Shown piece by piece: positions 42,256 to 49,186 of a stretch of DNA of 49,186 bases. The stretch is from CAYNLK01 sp964398055 (lineage in GTDB: Bacteria; Chloroflexota; Anaerolineae; 4572-78; J111): contig CAYNLK010000045.1 in the NCBI GenBank assembly GCA_964398055.1, positions 1 to 49,186 on the forward strand. The letters run 5' to 3'. The notes below the pieces were generated by a model that was given only the letters and a program-made list of their open reading frames with translations, did no database searches and had not been told where the DNA came from. Both the position numbers and the translations under genes were made by a program. Positions within the stretch are counted from its first letter, which is position 1; each line of letters starts with the position of its first letter.

Positions 42256-43413
42256 ATGGCAACTTTGACCAGCCGGGAGCGTGTTGCCCGCGCCCTGGCG
42301 CATCAAGAACCGGATGTGGTGCCGATTGATATCGGCGGTACCGCGGCCTGGTTTACGGATGTAGCTTACGAGCGCATGAAAAAACATCTGGGCCTGGCAA
42401 GCGAAGGGGACCTCTTTCGCCTGGGTGAGAACGCGGCCCACTATGACGATAAACTGCTGGATATGCTCGACACGGACTACCGGCACGTTTACCTGTATCC
42501 GGCCAAAGTAGAATGGGAGGCCTGGCACGCCTCGGATAAAAGCTGCTTCGTCGATGAGTGGAGTATCCAACACCGCCGCGTGCCTTCCCACTATGGTGGA
42601 TATAATTGGGAGCGAGTCTCTTATCCCCTGGCCCAGGCGACCATCGAGGAACTGGATGACTTTGCCTGGCCCGACCCCACCGACCCCACCCGCGTTGAGG
42701 GGTTGGCAAAACGGGCCAAATACCTGTGGCAAGAGACCGATTACGCCGTTGCCGCCCGCTCTGTTTCACACGGCTTGCTTGAAACCGCGACAGAGCTGCG
42801 GGGAATGGAGCAGTTTCTGATTGATATGATGCTGGATAAACCCTTTGCCCATAAGTTAATTCAGAAAATATTTGAGGTGCAGTTGGGGCTGTACGGGGCA
42901 TTGTTAGACGCAGTTGGCCCCTATGTGCAGGTCGTTCAAACCGCTGACGATTACGGTACCCAAAACGGCCCGCTGATTTCCCCCGACACCTATCGTGAAC
43001 TGATTATGCCGTACCGGCAGGAATTAAATCGGTTCATAAAAAGTAAGGCCCCGCAGGCGTACATTCAACATCATACCTGTGGCTCAGTTTACAAGCTGCT
43101 GCCGGATTTGATCGAAACGGGGATTGACATCCTGAACCCGGTGCAACCGTTAGCCAAAGATATGGATACGCAGCGTCTCAAGGCCGAATTTGGCCACAAA
43201 ATCACATTTCACGGGGCCGTTGACCTTCAGTACGCTATGACCGGCGGGGTTGAGGATGTCCGCAATGAAGTGAAATTACGCATCAGCCACCTGGCGCCGG
43301 GTGGTGGCTACATTCTGGCTACATGCAGCAACTTTCAAGCGGATGTTCCTCCGGAAAACACCCTGGCAATGATCGAAGCTGCCCGCCAATATGGACGTTA
43401 TCCCATAAGTTGA
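42256..43413 (+). CDS. URO-D-like zinc methyltransferase paralog 1
   Basis: A 385-residue member of the uroporphyrinogen decarboxylase superfamily, TIM-barrel type. It keeps the zinc motif of the MtaA/CmuA methyltransferase branch: H273-T-C275 (YIQHHTCGSVYKLLPD) and C357 (ILATCSNFQADVPPEN). It is therefore unlikely to be HemE, which decarboxylates porphyrin and lacks these. Family knowledge suggests methyl transfer, usually with a corrinoid protein, but none is encoded in the window. It is 78 bases after the permeases and 15 bases before its paralog, within a sugar operon, so it may act on a methylated or otherwise modified sugar or polyol. CAGGAGA precedes the start. Confidence 0.85.
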   Translation: MATLTSRERVARALAHQEPDVVPIDIGGTAAWFTDVAYERMKKHLGLASEGDLFRLGENAAHYDDKLLDMLDTDYRHVYLYPAKVEWEAWHASDKSCFVDEWSIQHRRVPSHYGGYNWERVSYPLAQATIEELDDFAWPDPTDPTRVEGLAKRAKYLWQETDYAVAARSVSHGLLETATELRGMEQFLIDMMLDKPFAHKLIQKIFEVQLGLYGALLDAVGPYVQVVQTADDYGTQNGPLISPDTYRELIMPYRQELNRFIKSKAPQAYIQHHTCGSVYKLLPDLIETGIDILNPVQPLAKDMDTQRLKAEFGHKITFHGAVDLQYAMTGGVEDVRNEVKLRISHLAPGGGYILATCSNFQADVPPENTLAMIEAARQYGRYPIS

Positions 43414-43428
43414 GGAAAGGACTCGCTA

Positions 43429-44613
43429 ATGGATAGCCGAGAACGGGTACTCACCGCCCTGGACCACAAAGAACCGGATCGTGTCCCGCTCACCCTGGGC
43501 GGCACGTCCTCAAACATAACCGATAATGCTTACTTCAAATTAAAAGATTACCTGGGGATCAAGGGCGATGTAAAACCCTACCGCTACGGCCATACCGGTA
43601 ATATCTACGACGACCGGATCCTGGCTGCGCTGGGCACAGATTATCGCTATCTGCTGTTACATCACCCTGACGATTCTCACTTGACCTACCTGCCCGACGG
43701 TGGTTTTATCGACGAATGGGGTGTCCGCAACGAGGTGGTCGGCGGCTACGCCAGCCGGGTTGGCCATCCGCTGGCCGAAGCCACCATTGCTGATTTGGAT
43801 GATTATCCCTGGCCAGACCCGCGTAAGCCGGGGGCTCAAAAACTAAACCAGGGGCTTAAAGAACGGGCCAAATATCTTTACAATGAAACCGGGTCCGCCA
43901 TTGTGGCCCGGGCGGCGATGTCGACCGCGTTTCTGGAAAATGGCTCCTGGCTGTGCGGCTACGAGAACTTCTTGATGAAGTTGATGCTTGATAAGCCCTT
44001 TGCTCACAAGCTGATCGGCAAAATTCTTGAAGTTCAGCTTGGCATGTATGAGACGCTGCTGGAAGGTGTGGGCGACTATGTCCACATTGTCGAAACGGCC
44101 GAAGATTACGGCGCCCAATCCTCTTTGCTCATCAGCCCGGAAACATACCGGGAAATGATCATGCCCGCCCGCCAAAAGGTCAATGCATTTATCAAAAGTG
44201 TTGCCCCTCAAGCTAAAATATTCCATCACACCTGCGGGGCGGTTTCCAAACTGATCCCGGATCTGATCGATAGCGGCATCGATATTCTGAATCCCGTTCA
44301 ACCCCTAGCGGCCGGCATGGAGTCGGCCGAACTTAAGGCTAAATGGGGCCAAATCCTCTGCTTTGATGGCGGCATCGATACCCAGTACGCCTTGCCGGGT
44401 ACCATAAAAGATGTAGAAGTCGAGGTGGCCAGGCGTATCCTCGCCTTTGCGCCCGGCGGCGGCTACAGCCTGGGCTGTTCAAATCACATCCAGGAAGATG
44501 TGCCACCGGAAAATGTAGTTGCTCTCTTTGAAATAGCCAGAGACCTGGGCAGCTACCCCCTTGATGTACGGCGACTCCAAAGAATTATCGAAAATGCACC
44601 TGACGGAAATTGA
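43429..44613 (+). CDS. URO-D-like zinc methyltransferase paralog 2
   Basis: 394 residues, a clear paralog of the preceding protein: both open with SRERV and share LDKPFAHKLI, LISPxTYRExIMP and the IDILNPVQPLA block. The zinc motif is H267-T-C269 (IFHHTCGAVSKLIPD) plus C350 (GYSLGCSNHIQEDVPPEN). The two proteins differ strongly in the first 180 residues, so they are probably a heteromeric pair or handle two substrates, rather than a recent duplication. GAGGAAAGG lies before ATG 43429. About 70 bases to the dehydrogenase gene. Confidence 0.85.
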   Translation: MDSRERVLTALDHKEPDRVPLTLGGTSSNITDNAYFKLKDYLGIKGDVKPYRYGHTGNIYDDRILAALGTDYRYLLLHHPDDSHLTYLPDGGFIDEWGVRNEVVGGYASRVGHPLAEATIADLDDYPWPDPRKPGAQKLNQGLKERAKYLYNETGSAIVARAAMSTAFLENGSWLCGYENFLMKLMLDKPFAHKLIGKILEVQLGMYETLLEGVGDYVHIVETAEDYGAQSSLLISPETYREMIMPARQKVNAFIKSVAPQAKIFHHTCGAVSKLIPDLIDSGIDILNPVQPLAAGMESAELKAKWGQILCFDGGIDTQYALPGTIKDVEVEVARRILAFAPGGGYSLGCSNHIQEDVPPENVVALFEIARDLGSYPLDVRRLQRIIENAPDGN

Positions 44614-44682
44614 TAGAATTGATGCCGTTTCACCCAAACTCAAACACCAATTCAAAACGTTCAAATACGTATGGAGGACAAA

Positions 44683-45720
44683 ATGAAAGCAGTTGTCCTG
44701 GAAAAACCGGGCGTCCTGGTCTATAAGGATGTCGATACCCCCCAGCCCGGTTCCGGCGAAGCATTGTTAAAAGTAAAGGCGGTCTCTATTTGCGGTTCAG
44801 ATATTCTCAGGGTGTACCATGGCGCGGCCAAAACCTACCCCTTGATCCTGGGTCACGAATGTGCGGGCGAAGTTACTGCCGTTGGTCGTGACGTCGATGA
44901 AGGTTGGGTCGGCCGGCAGGCGTGCGTGGTTCCCCTGATCCCATGTATGCGCTGCACCGCCTGCCGGCAACAAATTTACTCCGCTTGCCGGGCCTACTCT
45001 TTTATTGGCTCCCGAGTCTCGGGTGGGTTTGCCGAATACGTCAAACTCCCGGTAGGCAGTCTGATCCCCCTGCCCGGCGAAATCGATTGTGAAGTAGGCG
45101 CGCTCATCGAGCCGGGGAGCGTAGCGTTGTATTCTCTTGAACGGGGGGAGAGTCAACCGGGCCACCGGATTGCCATCCTGGGGGTAGGTTCAATCGGCTT
45201 GTTTATCGTGCAGTGGGCGCGGGCTAAAGAGGCCGGTCACATCATTGCTACGGATATCGTTGATGAGCGGTTACAGGCAGCCAAATCTATGGGCGCGCAC
45301 ACAACTCTCAACCCCGCTCGGACTGATGTGGCGGCTGAAGTCAGGCAAATTACCGGCGACGGGGTCGATATTGCCCTGGAAGTATCCGGCTCCCCGAAGG
45401 CCCTGGAACAGGCTATTCTTATGACCCGCCCCCGTGGTCGAATTGTGTGTGTGGGTAACCAGCCCGAAAACGCCACCTTGCCCTTAAGCCTCATCGAACA
45501 CATTATGCGTCAGGAATTGGAGGTGCGAGGCGTTTGGATGTCATACACTGCCCCCTTTCCCGGCCACACCTGGACCGACACCATTGCCGCAGCGCAGCGC
45601 GGCAATTTGGAACTGGACAAGATGATTTCGCATCGCTTCTCGCTGGCGGAAGTTCCTGATATTTTTCGGCGCATCCACGCCGGCTCATTATCGTACCGAA
45701 AAATAATTATCTTACCATAA
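44683..45720 (+). CDS. Zinc alcohol/polyol dehydrogenase (MDR family)
   Basis: A 345-residue medium-chain dehydrogenase. Catalytic zinc ligands are Cys37 (SICGSD) and His58-Glu59 (LGHECAGEV). The structural zinc Cys are 88, 91, 94 and 102 (CMRCTACRQQIYSAC). The NAD fold is AILGVGSIGLFIVQWA. The pattern is closest to galactitol-1-phosphate and sorbitol dehydrogenases, so oxidation of a polyol or polyol phosphate to a ketose is likely. ATG 44683 is the start because GGAGG lies five bases before it; that GGAGG itself contains part of the upstream in-frame ATG 44671. Confidence 0.9.
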   Translation: MKAVVLEKPGVLVYKDVDTPQPGSGEALLKVKAVSICGSDILRVYHGAAKTYPLILGHECAGEVTAVGRDVDEGWVGRQACVVPLIPCMRCTACRQQIYSACRAYSFIGSRVSGGFAEYVKLPVGSLIPLPGEIDCEVGALIEPGSVALYSLERGESQPGHRIAILGVGSIGLFIVQWARAKEAGHIIATDIVDERLQAAKSMGAHTTLNPARTDVAAEVRQITGDGVDIALEVSGSPKALEQAILMTRPRGRIVCVGNQPENATLPLSLIEHIMRQELEVRGVWMSYTAPFPGHTWTDTIAAAQRGNLELDKMISHRFSLAEVPDIFRRIHAGSLSYRKIIILP

Positions 45721-45780
45721 TCCCGGCTACCTTTGGGTCAAATCCGGAGGGTAAAGGTGAACATAATAAGGAGATAAATC

Positions 45781-46587
45781 TTGGATGCTCGTACCGGAAA
45801 AAAGATTCGGCTGGGGCGACTGGTTCACCCCACCAGTCACAAAACAATTATTGTGGCTTACTCGCACGGTCTGTTAGCCGGCCCAATGGAAGGCTTACGC
45901 AGCCGCGACGAGCTGCAACGGGTGGCCCATGCCCTCCACGCCGCTGACGGGCTGATGGTCGCGCCGGGGATGATTACCCTGTTGGAAGATGCCTTTGTGG
46001 GCCGAAATAAGCCAGCCCTGGTGGTTGAAATCGATTGGCAAAGCTTCAGTCGCAGCACTCTGCCCTATCAAGAAGGAGCCACAGCCTCGTTGGCCACCGT
46101 TGAACAGGTAGCCGCCGCCGGCGCCGACGTAATCATGAGTTATCTCTACCTGGGCTATGAAGACGCCGAACGGGAAAAAATGGAAATAATCCGTAACGCT
46201 GCCCTGGCCCGGGCTTGTGAAAGGTACGGCTTGTTGCTGATGATCGAACCTCGCAGCGCCCGTGAAAAGGTGTTCCCGGCCGACAAATCCGACCCGGCCG
46301 TTATGAGCTTGTATGCCAGAATGAGCGCCGAGATTGGGGCCGACCTGGTCAAGGTGATCGATCCCGGCAATGACGAAACCCTGGCCGAAATCGTGCTGGG
46401 CTGTCCCATTCCCCTTTTGCTGGCCGGCGGGACCAAGAAAGACGATTTTGCCGCCGTTGTGGCCCGCACCCGGGCCGCGATGGACGTTGGCTGCGCCGGG
46501 TTGGTGATTGGCCGCAACATCTTTCAGCAGCCCGACCCGTCAGAGGCCCTGGCCGCTTTGAGAACCATTGTCCACGGTTCTGGCTAA
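45781..46587 (+). CDS. DhnA-type class I aldolase
   Basis: A 268-residue TIM-barrel aldolase of the DhnA/DeoC-like group (archaeal-type fructose-bisphosphate aldolase, LsrF). The Schiff-base Lys is probably Lys191 in ADLVKVIDPG. Other family marks are IIVAYSHGLLAGPMEGL, AGADVIMSYLYLG, LLLMIEPRSAREKV, LLLAGGTKKDD and GLVIGRNIFQQ. It begins with TTG 45781, supported by AAGGAG upstream; no ATG lies near. It would cleave or form a phosphorylated ketose or deoxyketose. A second, unrelated aldolase lies two genes downstream. Confidence 0.85.
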   Translation: MDARTGKKIRLGRLVHPTSHKTIIVAYSHGLLAGPMEGLRSRDELQRVAHALHAADGLMVAPGMITLLEDAFVGRNKPALVVEIDWQSFSRSTLPYQEGATASLATVEQVAAAGADVIMSYLYLGYEDAEREKMEIIRNAALARACERYGLLLMIEPRSAREKVFPADKSDPAVMSLYARMSAEIGADLVKVIDPGNDETLAEIVLGCPIPLLLAGGTKKDDFAAVVARTRAAMDVGCAGLVIGRNIFQQPDPSEALAALRTIVHGSG

Positions 46588-46657
46588 AAAGCAGGTGTGA
46601 CCACCCGGAGCGTCCTTTTATGACCGCCAGTCGACAGGTCAGACAAGGCAAAAAGGC

Positions 46658-47599
46658 ATGATGATCCTTACCGTCAACCTGAATCCGGCGTTAGATAGAA
46701 CAACCGTCGTGCCTGATTTTAATCTGGGGCGCATCTTTCGTGTGCCAAACATGTTGTCTTTGCCTGGGGGCAAAGGATTCAATTTTGCCCGGGCTCTGCG
46801 TACTCTCGATAAAACGTGTACCAATCTGGTTGTTGGTCCATTTGGCGGGCATATCGGCCGAATGGTGTGGGATATGGCCCAGACGGAGGGATTGACTTGT
46901 GATGGAGTTTGGATTGAGGGAGAAACTCGAACCTGTTTAAGTATTGTTGACCCCACGACAAACTGCGTTACCGAGTTGTACGAAGCCGGCCCGGAATTGC
47001 ACCCGGACGACTGGCTCAGCCTGGCGGACAAAATTCGTAATTTGTTATCTGAAGTAACGTGGCTGGTGCTGTGCGGCAGCCCGGCCAGGGGGATGCCCGA
47101 AGATGGCCTCTTTGACCTGCTGGAGTGGACGCACGCCGCCGGAGTGCGGACGGTGCTCGATACCTACGGCCCCCCTATGGCCCGGGCCATTGAAACCGGG
47201 CCCTATTTGGTTAAGATCAACCAACATGAAGCGTCGAGCTTACTCGGTTGGCCGGTGAGCAACCTCACCGATGCCTTGAACGCGGCCAGGGCCATACAAC
47301 TTCGCGGTGTGAAAGCCGTGGTCATTACTCTGGGCCAAGATGGCGCAGTTGGCGTTGATATTACCGGTCACTCCTTTGGCTGGTTAGCCCCCCATACCCC
47401 CGGCATCAGCGCCGTGGGCAGCGGCGACTCATTCTTGGCCGGTATTATTGTTGGGTTGGTCAAAGGCCAAGCTCTTGAAAATGCAGTCCGCCTGGGTATA
47501 GCTACCGGCGCAGCCAACACCCTGCAAATCGGCGCAGCCAAATTCGAGCTAACCCAGGTTGAATCGATGCTTGACATCGTTCAACCGTTATCATTTTAA
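46658..47599 (+). CDS. PfkB-family kinase (1-phosphofructokinase / tagatose-6-P kinase-like)
   Basis: A 313-residue sugar-phosphate kinase of the LacC/FruK branch. It begins MILTVNLNPALDRTTVV and has LPGGKGFNFARAL (sugar-binding motif), YLVKINQHEASSLLG and the PfkB signature ISAVGSGDSFLAGIIVG with the catalytic Asp. Two ATG codons occur at 46658/46661 with a weak AAAAAGG ahead. Directly upstream of a LacD-type aldolase, so it likely makes the 1,6-bisphosphate that the aldolase splits, as LacC-LacD do for tagatose. Confidence 0.9.
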   Translation: MMILTVNLNPALDRTTVVPDFNLGRIFRVPNMLSLPGGKGFNFARALRTLDKTCTNLVVGPFGGHIGRMVWDMAQTEGLTCDGVWIEGETRTCLSIVDPTTNCVTELYEAGPELHPDDWLSLADKIRNLLSEVTWLVLCGSPARGMPEDGLFDLLEWTHAAGVRTVLDTYGPPMARAIETGPYLVKINQHEASSLLGWPVSNLTDALNAARAIQLRGVKAVVITLGQDGAVGVDITGHSFGWLAPHTPGISAVGSGDSFLAGIIVGLVKGQALENAVRLGIATGAANTLQIGAAKFELTQVESMLDIVQPLSF

Positions 47600-47619
47600 G
47601 ACTTCAGAAAGGATTTGTA

Positions 47620-48597
47620 ATGAATTCGTCTCTTTCAATTGGAAAACTACGGGGCTTGCAACAGTGCGCGACGGCGCGCGGCGCTCTATCCGTTTTCGCC
47701 CTTGACCACCGCAATAATCTGCGCCGCGCCTTAAACCCCGCCGCACCCGCTAGCACAACGCCGGAAGAGATGTCGGCTTTTAAACTGCAGGTCATCCAAT
47801 ATCTGGCGCCTGCGGCCAGCGCCGTATTGCTCGACCCGGAAGTGGGTGCAGCCCAATGCATTGCCGCCGGAGCGCTGCCGGGCCAGATAGGTTTGATTAT
47901 AGCCCTTGAGTCAACCGGCTATACCGGCGACCCCACGGCGCGCCGGAGTGAGATCTTGCCCGGTTGGAGCGTGGCCAAGGCCAAACGGATGGGCGCCAGT
48001 GCGATCAAATTATTGGTCTATTATCATCCCGACTCGCCGACTGCGCCACAGATAGAAACCCTAGTCCAGCAGGTTGCAAATGACTGCATCACCCATGATA
48101 TTGGGCTGTTCTTGGAGCCTCTCTCCTATTCGCTCGAGCCCAATCAGAAAAAAGTGACCGGAGACGAACTTCGCCGGGTGGTTATACAAACAGCCCGACG
48201 ATTGGTCATAGCCGGGGTGGACGTACTCAAAGCCGAATTTCCAGTGGACATCACTGCCACGCCGGACGAGTGTGAATGGTCGGCCGCCTGCGCCGAACTA
48301 TCCACAGCCAGCGCCTGTCCCTGGGTGCTGCTCTCCGCTTCCGTTGATTACGAAACATACCTGCGGCAGGTCGTTATCGCCTGCCAGGCCGGAGCATCCG
48401 GGGTGGCTGTGGGTCGGGCGGTGTGGCAAGAAGCGAGTAGCTTAAAAGGACAGGACCGAGCTGATTTTCTTCAAGGCCCGGCCTATGAGCGCATGGTCCG
48501 CATTACCCAGGTGTGCAATTCTCTGGCCCGGCCTTGGACTGAATTTTATCGAGCGCCGTCAGTTGGGGCTGACTGGTATGCCCGGTACGAGGGATGA
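47620..48597 (+). CDS. LacD-type tagatose 1,6-bisphosphate aldolase
   Basis: A 325-residue class I aldolase. LacD family marks are GKLRGLQQCA, FALDHRNNLRRAL, LLDPEVGA, AIKLLVYYHPDSP and LFLEPLSYSL. Schiff-base Lys204 in VDVLKAEFPVD corresponds to Lys205 of streptococcal LacD. It would split tagatose/fructose-1,6-bisphosphate or a related ketose into dihydroxyacetone phosphate and an aldehyde. It sits 20 bases after the PfkB gene with AGAAAGGA as ribosome site. Last gene of the sugar locus. Some LacD relatives act on sulfofructose phosphate, but no sulfo-sugar genes accompany it here. Confidence 0.88.
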   Translation: MNSSLSIGKLRGLQQCATARGALSVFALDHRNNLRRALNPAAPASTTPEEMSAFKLQVIQYLAPAASAVLLDPEVGAAQCIAAGALPGQIGLIIALESTGYTGDPTARRSEILPGWSVAKAKRMGASAIKLLVYYHPDSPTAPQIETLVQQVANDCITHDIGLFLEPLSYSLEPNQKKVTGDELRRVVIQTARRLVIAGVDVLKAEFPVDITATPDECEWSAACAELSTASACPWVLLSASVDYETYLRQVVIACQAGASGVAVGRAVWQEASSLKGQDRADFLQGPAYERMVRITQVCNSLARPWTEFYRAPSVGADWYARYEG

Positions 48598-49186
48598 GTC
48601 TAATTATCGATGCCGCCCCACCTACCCTGGTTGTGAGTGACCAGATGGTCTGGTGGGTAGCGGCCTGGATCAGCTTTCCCATACCGATCACGCTGGTATA
48701 ATCGGCAGCATCAATGCTGATGTTACAACCGGGAAAACATCGAAGCTTGGCTGATGATGTGTTCCGCCAGCCCCTGACCGCCTCAGGCTTGACGATCGGA
48801 ATGGTCGTGGCATGACGTAGACTCCCGTCTTTCTATGCAAACCTTACCTTGCACAGCCGGGGGTCGTGTTTGTGGCGATTGGGTTAAACCAGACGAGGCT
48901 TGCCAACTCTTTGTCCAGATGTTGAAACTGAATCCCAATGATGATCAGGGCGCACGAGTTCTCCTGGTCGACCTCCAAAAAGGGTTAAGTTGGGTAGTGG
49001 GTGCAAAAAAGAGACGAAGTGCGCTTTCCGTCGAGAGGAATACAGGGTGATCGACGACGGTAGTTTCGGTTGCTGGAAGTACCAATGCCAGGCCTGCGAT
49101 AAGTGGGGACCGGTGAATGACCAGCTGCTGACTGACTTGAAAATAGGTTTCGCGTGAAGCGGTAACCAGGGTTCCCATCGTATAGA
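48598..49186. other. Mostly non-coding tail with gene remnants
   Basis: No intact gene. One frame (48835-49050) contains LFVQMLKLNPNDDQGARVLL, a piece matching the end of a common TPR/SEC-C-type protein. Another frame (about 48995-49158) encodes a Cys-rich stretch (FGCWKYQCQACDKWGPV) like part of a zinc ribbon. Both lack ribosome sites and appear to be decayed fragments. Confidence 0.5.
48835..49050 (+). pseudogene. Possible fragment of TPR/SEC-C-type protein
   Basis: Only the LKLNPNDDQGARVLLVD portion is recognisable; it resembles the recurring LNPNDNQG motif of plasmid-type SEC-C/TPR proteins. Residues before and after have no family resemblance. Confidence 0.3.

Noticed and set aside
42256..44613. 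HemE (uroporphyrinogen decarboxylase) for haem synthesis
   Set aside because: Both proteins carry the HxC...C zinc motif of the methyltransferase branch and sit in a sugar operon without other haem genes.
1..49186. tRNA, rRNA or transposase genes
   Set aside because: None could be recognised on either strand by eye; a tRNA scan would settle this.

Overview
The window reads as a piece of a Chloroflexota chromosome (Anaerolineae-like). This assignment is inferred from gene content: moderately high GC, two secreted proteins ending in a Tyr-Leu-Pro-Leu-Ile tail, a TPR-type LuxR regulator, a STAND NTPase with a small N-terminal adaptor, and GTG/TTG starts beside strong GGAGG ribosome sites. No rRNA, tRNA, transposase or CRISPR repeat-spacer array was found.

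Left third (1-15.1 kb): CRISPR-linked region. A left-truncated helical protein overlaps cas6, then come a small unknown gene and a LuxR/TPR regulator on the minus strand with a structured RNA upstream. From 3844 to 14805 one tightly packed plus-strand operon encodes a membrane vWA protein with an FHA-like tail, a tubulin/FtsZ-like protein, a second Rossmann/tubulin-like protein without the GTP loop, a P-loop GTPase with a DUF697-like tail, a stand-alone reverse transcriptase (RT), Cas1, RNase HI and Cas2. The first five genes overlap or nearly abut, so a vWA/tubulin/GTPase module appears to be co-expressed with an RNA-capable spacer-acquisition module. This is the most unusual content of the window. 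Heptamer repeats lie on both sides of cas1, and the RT stop codon falls in heptamer-like sequence. The effector genes and array must lie outside the window.

Middle third (15.1-32.3 kb): accessory and partly decayed DNA. It holds an orphan DUF433 antitoxin, a truncated tyrosine recombinase, a broken signal-peptide gene, a secreted multidomain protein, a Rieske protein, a parallel beta-helix protein, a Tat-exported DUF362 protein and its 32-codon internally deleted copy, an alpha/beta hydrolase, a lectin membrane protein flanked by direct repeats, an aldehyde:ferredoxin oxidoreductase remnant, a STAND NTPase with TPRs, and a frameshifted CPBP-protease/GNAT fusion. The lectin protein and the STAND NTPase share the same N-terminal coiled adaptor domain, which suggests partners in a signalling or conflict pathway.

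Right third (32.3-48.6 kb): a carbohydrate catabolic locus, all on the plus strand. It encodes an FAD-linked oxidase, a HAD phosphatase, a DeoR regulator with a near-consensus promoter, an FGGY kinase, an ABC sugar importer (a solute-binding lipoprotein made of two near-identical domains plus two permeases, with no ATPase gene in the window), two zinc-motif URO-D-like methyltransferase paralogs, a zinc alcohol dehydrogenase, a DhnA-type aldolase, a PfkB kinase and a LacD-type aldolase. The expected logic is uptake, oxidation of a polyol or sugar, phosphorylation and retro-aldol cleavage. The two URO-D-like enzymes hint at a methylated or otherwise unusual substrate. A small RNA candidate with its own promoter and terminator lies antisense in the gap before the binding-protein gene. 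The last 590 bases hold only remnants.
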